Shown here: positions 61,991 through 64,000 of the stretch, piece after piece | Layout of the letters: each line of letters begins with the position of its first letter | Numbering within the stretch: the stretch's first letter is position 1 | DNA from: Panulirus ornatus | Taxonomy: Eukaryota; Arthropoda; Malacostraca; Decapoda; Palinuridae | Assembly: GCF_036320965.1 (NCBI RefSeq) | Contig: NC_092258.1 | Location: 315,001 to 379,000 of the forward strand | Length of the DNA stretch: 64,000 nt | Direction: 5' to 3' | The notes under the pieces: model-generated | Databases searched by the model: none | Told to the model about the DNA's origin: nothing | The model's input: only the letters and a program-made list of their open reading frames with translations | Made by a program: the position numbers and the translations under genes

Positions 61991-63589
61991 CGAGTGCAAA
62001 ATATCGTCCCCGTACTTTACAAATATATGTTTACAGATACACGCACACTAACGCATGTAAATACCCTATTAACGTCAAACCCAAGTTAAAGGTTACCCAG
62101 TCTAACGAAGTGCCGCAGAACAACCAGCTTTCACATATACATATACACATGGAGGGGAGAATCCGCGCCTGCTGTTTCCTTCCCTGATGAAGCCTCCACT
62201 TGTGTCCCAAGTCTTCATAAATGAGTTCCTAACACGTAAGGGGAGGATGGTGAGTGGACCTGATTCTCTAGGAGTGTTAGACTATGTAGTCACATATTCT
62301 TGGGTTCTACTGTGCGACAATACATCCTTGTATTCAGATTATGAAAAAGATTTCCTAGATGACATGCAGACTCCAGTTCAGCAGGAAAAGATTTATTCAT
62401 TCACTAAATGTTTTGTTAGTATTCAAGACGCATGATTGAGTGTTGCATTAAGCTGCGTCCAGCAGAATGATGTTCTTGTTCTGTTATCAGCATTTCAATG
62501 GGAAAGTTAAGGTTAGAAGAAAAACAGAACTGTTCCAGTTATTCCATGCTAATGACACAGGATAAGTAAAATCACAATAACTATCTATAGTGACACTTGC
62601 GGGAACAGGTATCTCTTACATCCGTAGCAACCATCTTCCCAGCACAGCAGTATCTGTTCTTCCCTACAGAGCAGTACCCATTACAAGCACTCGACTAACT
62701 GTCCTTGTCAGGCAGTCTCATATAATAACCGTCTTGTGATAGCATTCCTCATTCTGTTAATCATGGTTTGTCCTTACTAGCCTGTCTCCTGTGCGATGGC
62801 TCTCGTATGACCGTCCACGCATTACTAACATTCGTATAGTTGTCCATGAATGACCAGCCACGTATAAACATCGTCCTATAACCATGCCAATAACGGCGTC
62901 TTAACATGTACCATCCCCTCAGAGGATTTCCAGTTTGGACGGAAGATATGGAAGCATTTTACATGACTACAGAGACGACGAAAATACTTTTAAGTTGACT
63001 GACATGCTTAAGTTACCAGTACATAAAGACAGGAACATGAAAGTGATTTGATATTCAAGTAACTGTCGTTACCAAGAACTGCTTGAAACACTCAATGTGA
63101 TTGACATTGTCTATGAGATACATGTGCTAGCATTCGCAAGCATGTGATAGCTAATGTTCATCTGGAAAGAGGGGAGCAGCAGGCACTCATGTGGAGACTT
63201 AGGAATTAACCACAATTTCTCAGTACCATTCGAAGATGAGGAAAGTCTTCGTCCGTAAGACACAAGGCAACAACCATTACGGGCAAACACCTCATCATGG
63301 TATTACAGATTTAGCTGCACTGTGACAATGTGAAGACTATACAATTAATATTCATCAGAGAAGATATTCACGATGCTCAAAAGGTACTGAAGACCCCAGC
63401 CATAAATGCAATCCTATATTGTTTATGTTCTTACCGGGAAAGTAAAGATTGTAATATAAAATTGTGCCACATGTAGTTAGAAGCTTATATATCACACATA
63501 CAACACTTGCCCAAACAGCCGTAACTAAACCCATATAAACCCGCAAGCATCAGCAGCATTGAAGAAGAAACAAACATACAGAAAAAAAT
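61991..63589. other. stretch without recognisable feature
   Basis: No gene, RNA or repeat family could be supported. Confidence 0.45.
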
Positions 63590-63602
63590 CACACACACAT
63601 AC

Positions 63603-63680
<78 letters not shown>
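63590..63680. repeat. (CA)n microsatellite
   Basis: About 90 bp of near-pure CA dinucleotides. Confidence 0.95.
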
Positions 63681-63683
<3 letters not shown>

Positions 63684-64000
63684 GTACACACAATAATACA
63701 CACTGTATATTAGAATCTGAAACCATAAAGTGATATGTGTAAAGATCTACTCAAAGTTTAGCTGAGAAAATAAACATTTTTTCTTGAGGTTGTGAAGATA
63801 ATAGCGCACTGATATCAAGTCACTCTTGGTACAAGATAATAGTATTGACAGAAAAACTGATGGTAATTTCGGGTTAACAAGAACGACGTCAAATTCTGCA
63901 GTAATCTATTTAGTTATGAAGACATAGACGATATTCCTGCCAGTCGTCAGTGCAGTTAGTCCCGGCTGGGGAGGCAGGAACTGGAGTCTGGCAGTGGACA
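63681..64000. other. right edge, no recognisable feature
   Basis: The last ~60 bp turn GC-rich, but no exon can be defined before the window ends. Confidence 0.4.

Overview
This is a eukaryotic, intron-rich and repeat-dense genomic window. The combination of very long (TA)n tracts, many copies of one RTE-type LINE, L2/CR1-like and Jockey-like LINE remnants, and short repeats abutting (TA)n suggests a decapod crustacean. The sequence alone does not fix the species. No prokaryotic operon, CRISPR array, rRNA gene or bona fide tRNA gene is visible.

The only host gene that can be reconstructed lies on the minus strand between about 41.66 kb and 4.43 kb and runs off the left edge. Nine ordinary coding exons plus a 24-nt microexon join in compatible phase into one open frame of about 587 codons. 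The first exon carries a plausible start and a Cys/Trp-rich motif. The middle is Ser/Thr/Lys-rich and probably disordered. The C-terminal exons are coiled coil. The stretch KNCRVLQFKLKKAERR, followed by LEKEVNLAKE in the next exon, matches the hallmark of the MTCL/SOGA family (microtubule crosslinking factor / suppressor of glucose by autophagy). Its remaining 3' exons lie outside the window. A CCAAT-CRE-TATA arrangement on the minus strand near 46.3 kb is a candidate promoter.

The introns and the left 48 kb are filled with an RTE-clade LINE, with about 19 fragments in both orientations. They carry an APE endonuclease, a reverse transcriptase with FADD, and a long C-terminal domain. Many end in or start at (TA)n. 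One copy (30.75-33.7 kb) has the structure expected from twin-primed insertion: the endonuclease half is inverted, and the break is exactly contiguous with the start of the forward half. A ~225-bp short repeat shares the LINE tail motif and probably depends on it. A near-perfect 333-bp foldback element sits at 9781-10113.

From about 45 kb to the right edge LINE density drops. The sequence holds an old RTE copy, an L2/CR1-like remnant, minisatellites, microsatellites, possible tRNA-derived SINE relics and two weak candidate exons, with long stretches in which nothing can be supported.

I see no convincing new gene system. The most unusual items are the exon-adjacent 45-bp array carrying back-to-back 3'/5' splice-site motifs, the twin-primed LINE, the foldback element, the microexon and the close relation between LINE junctions and (TA)n tracts.
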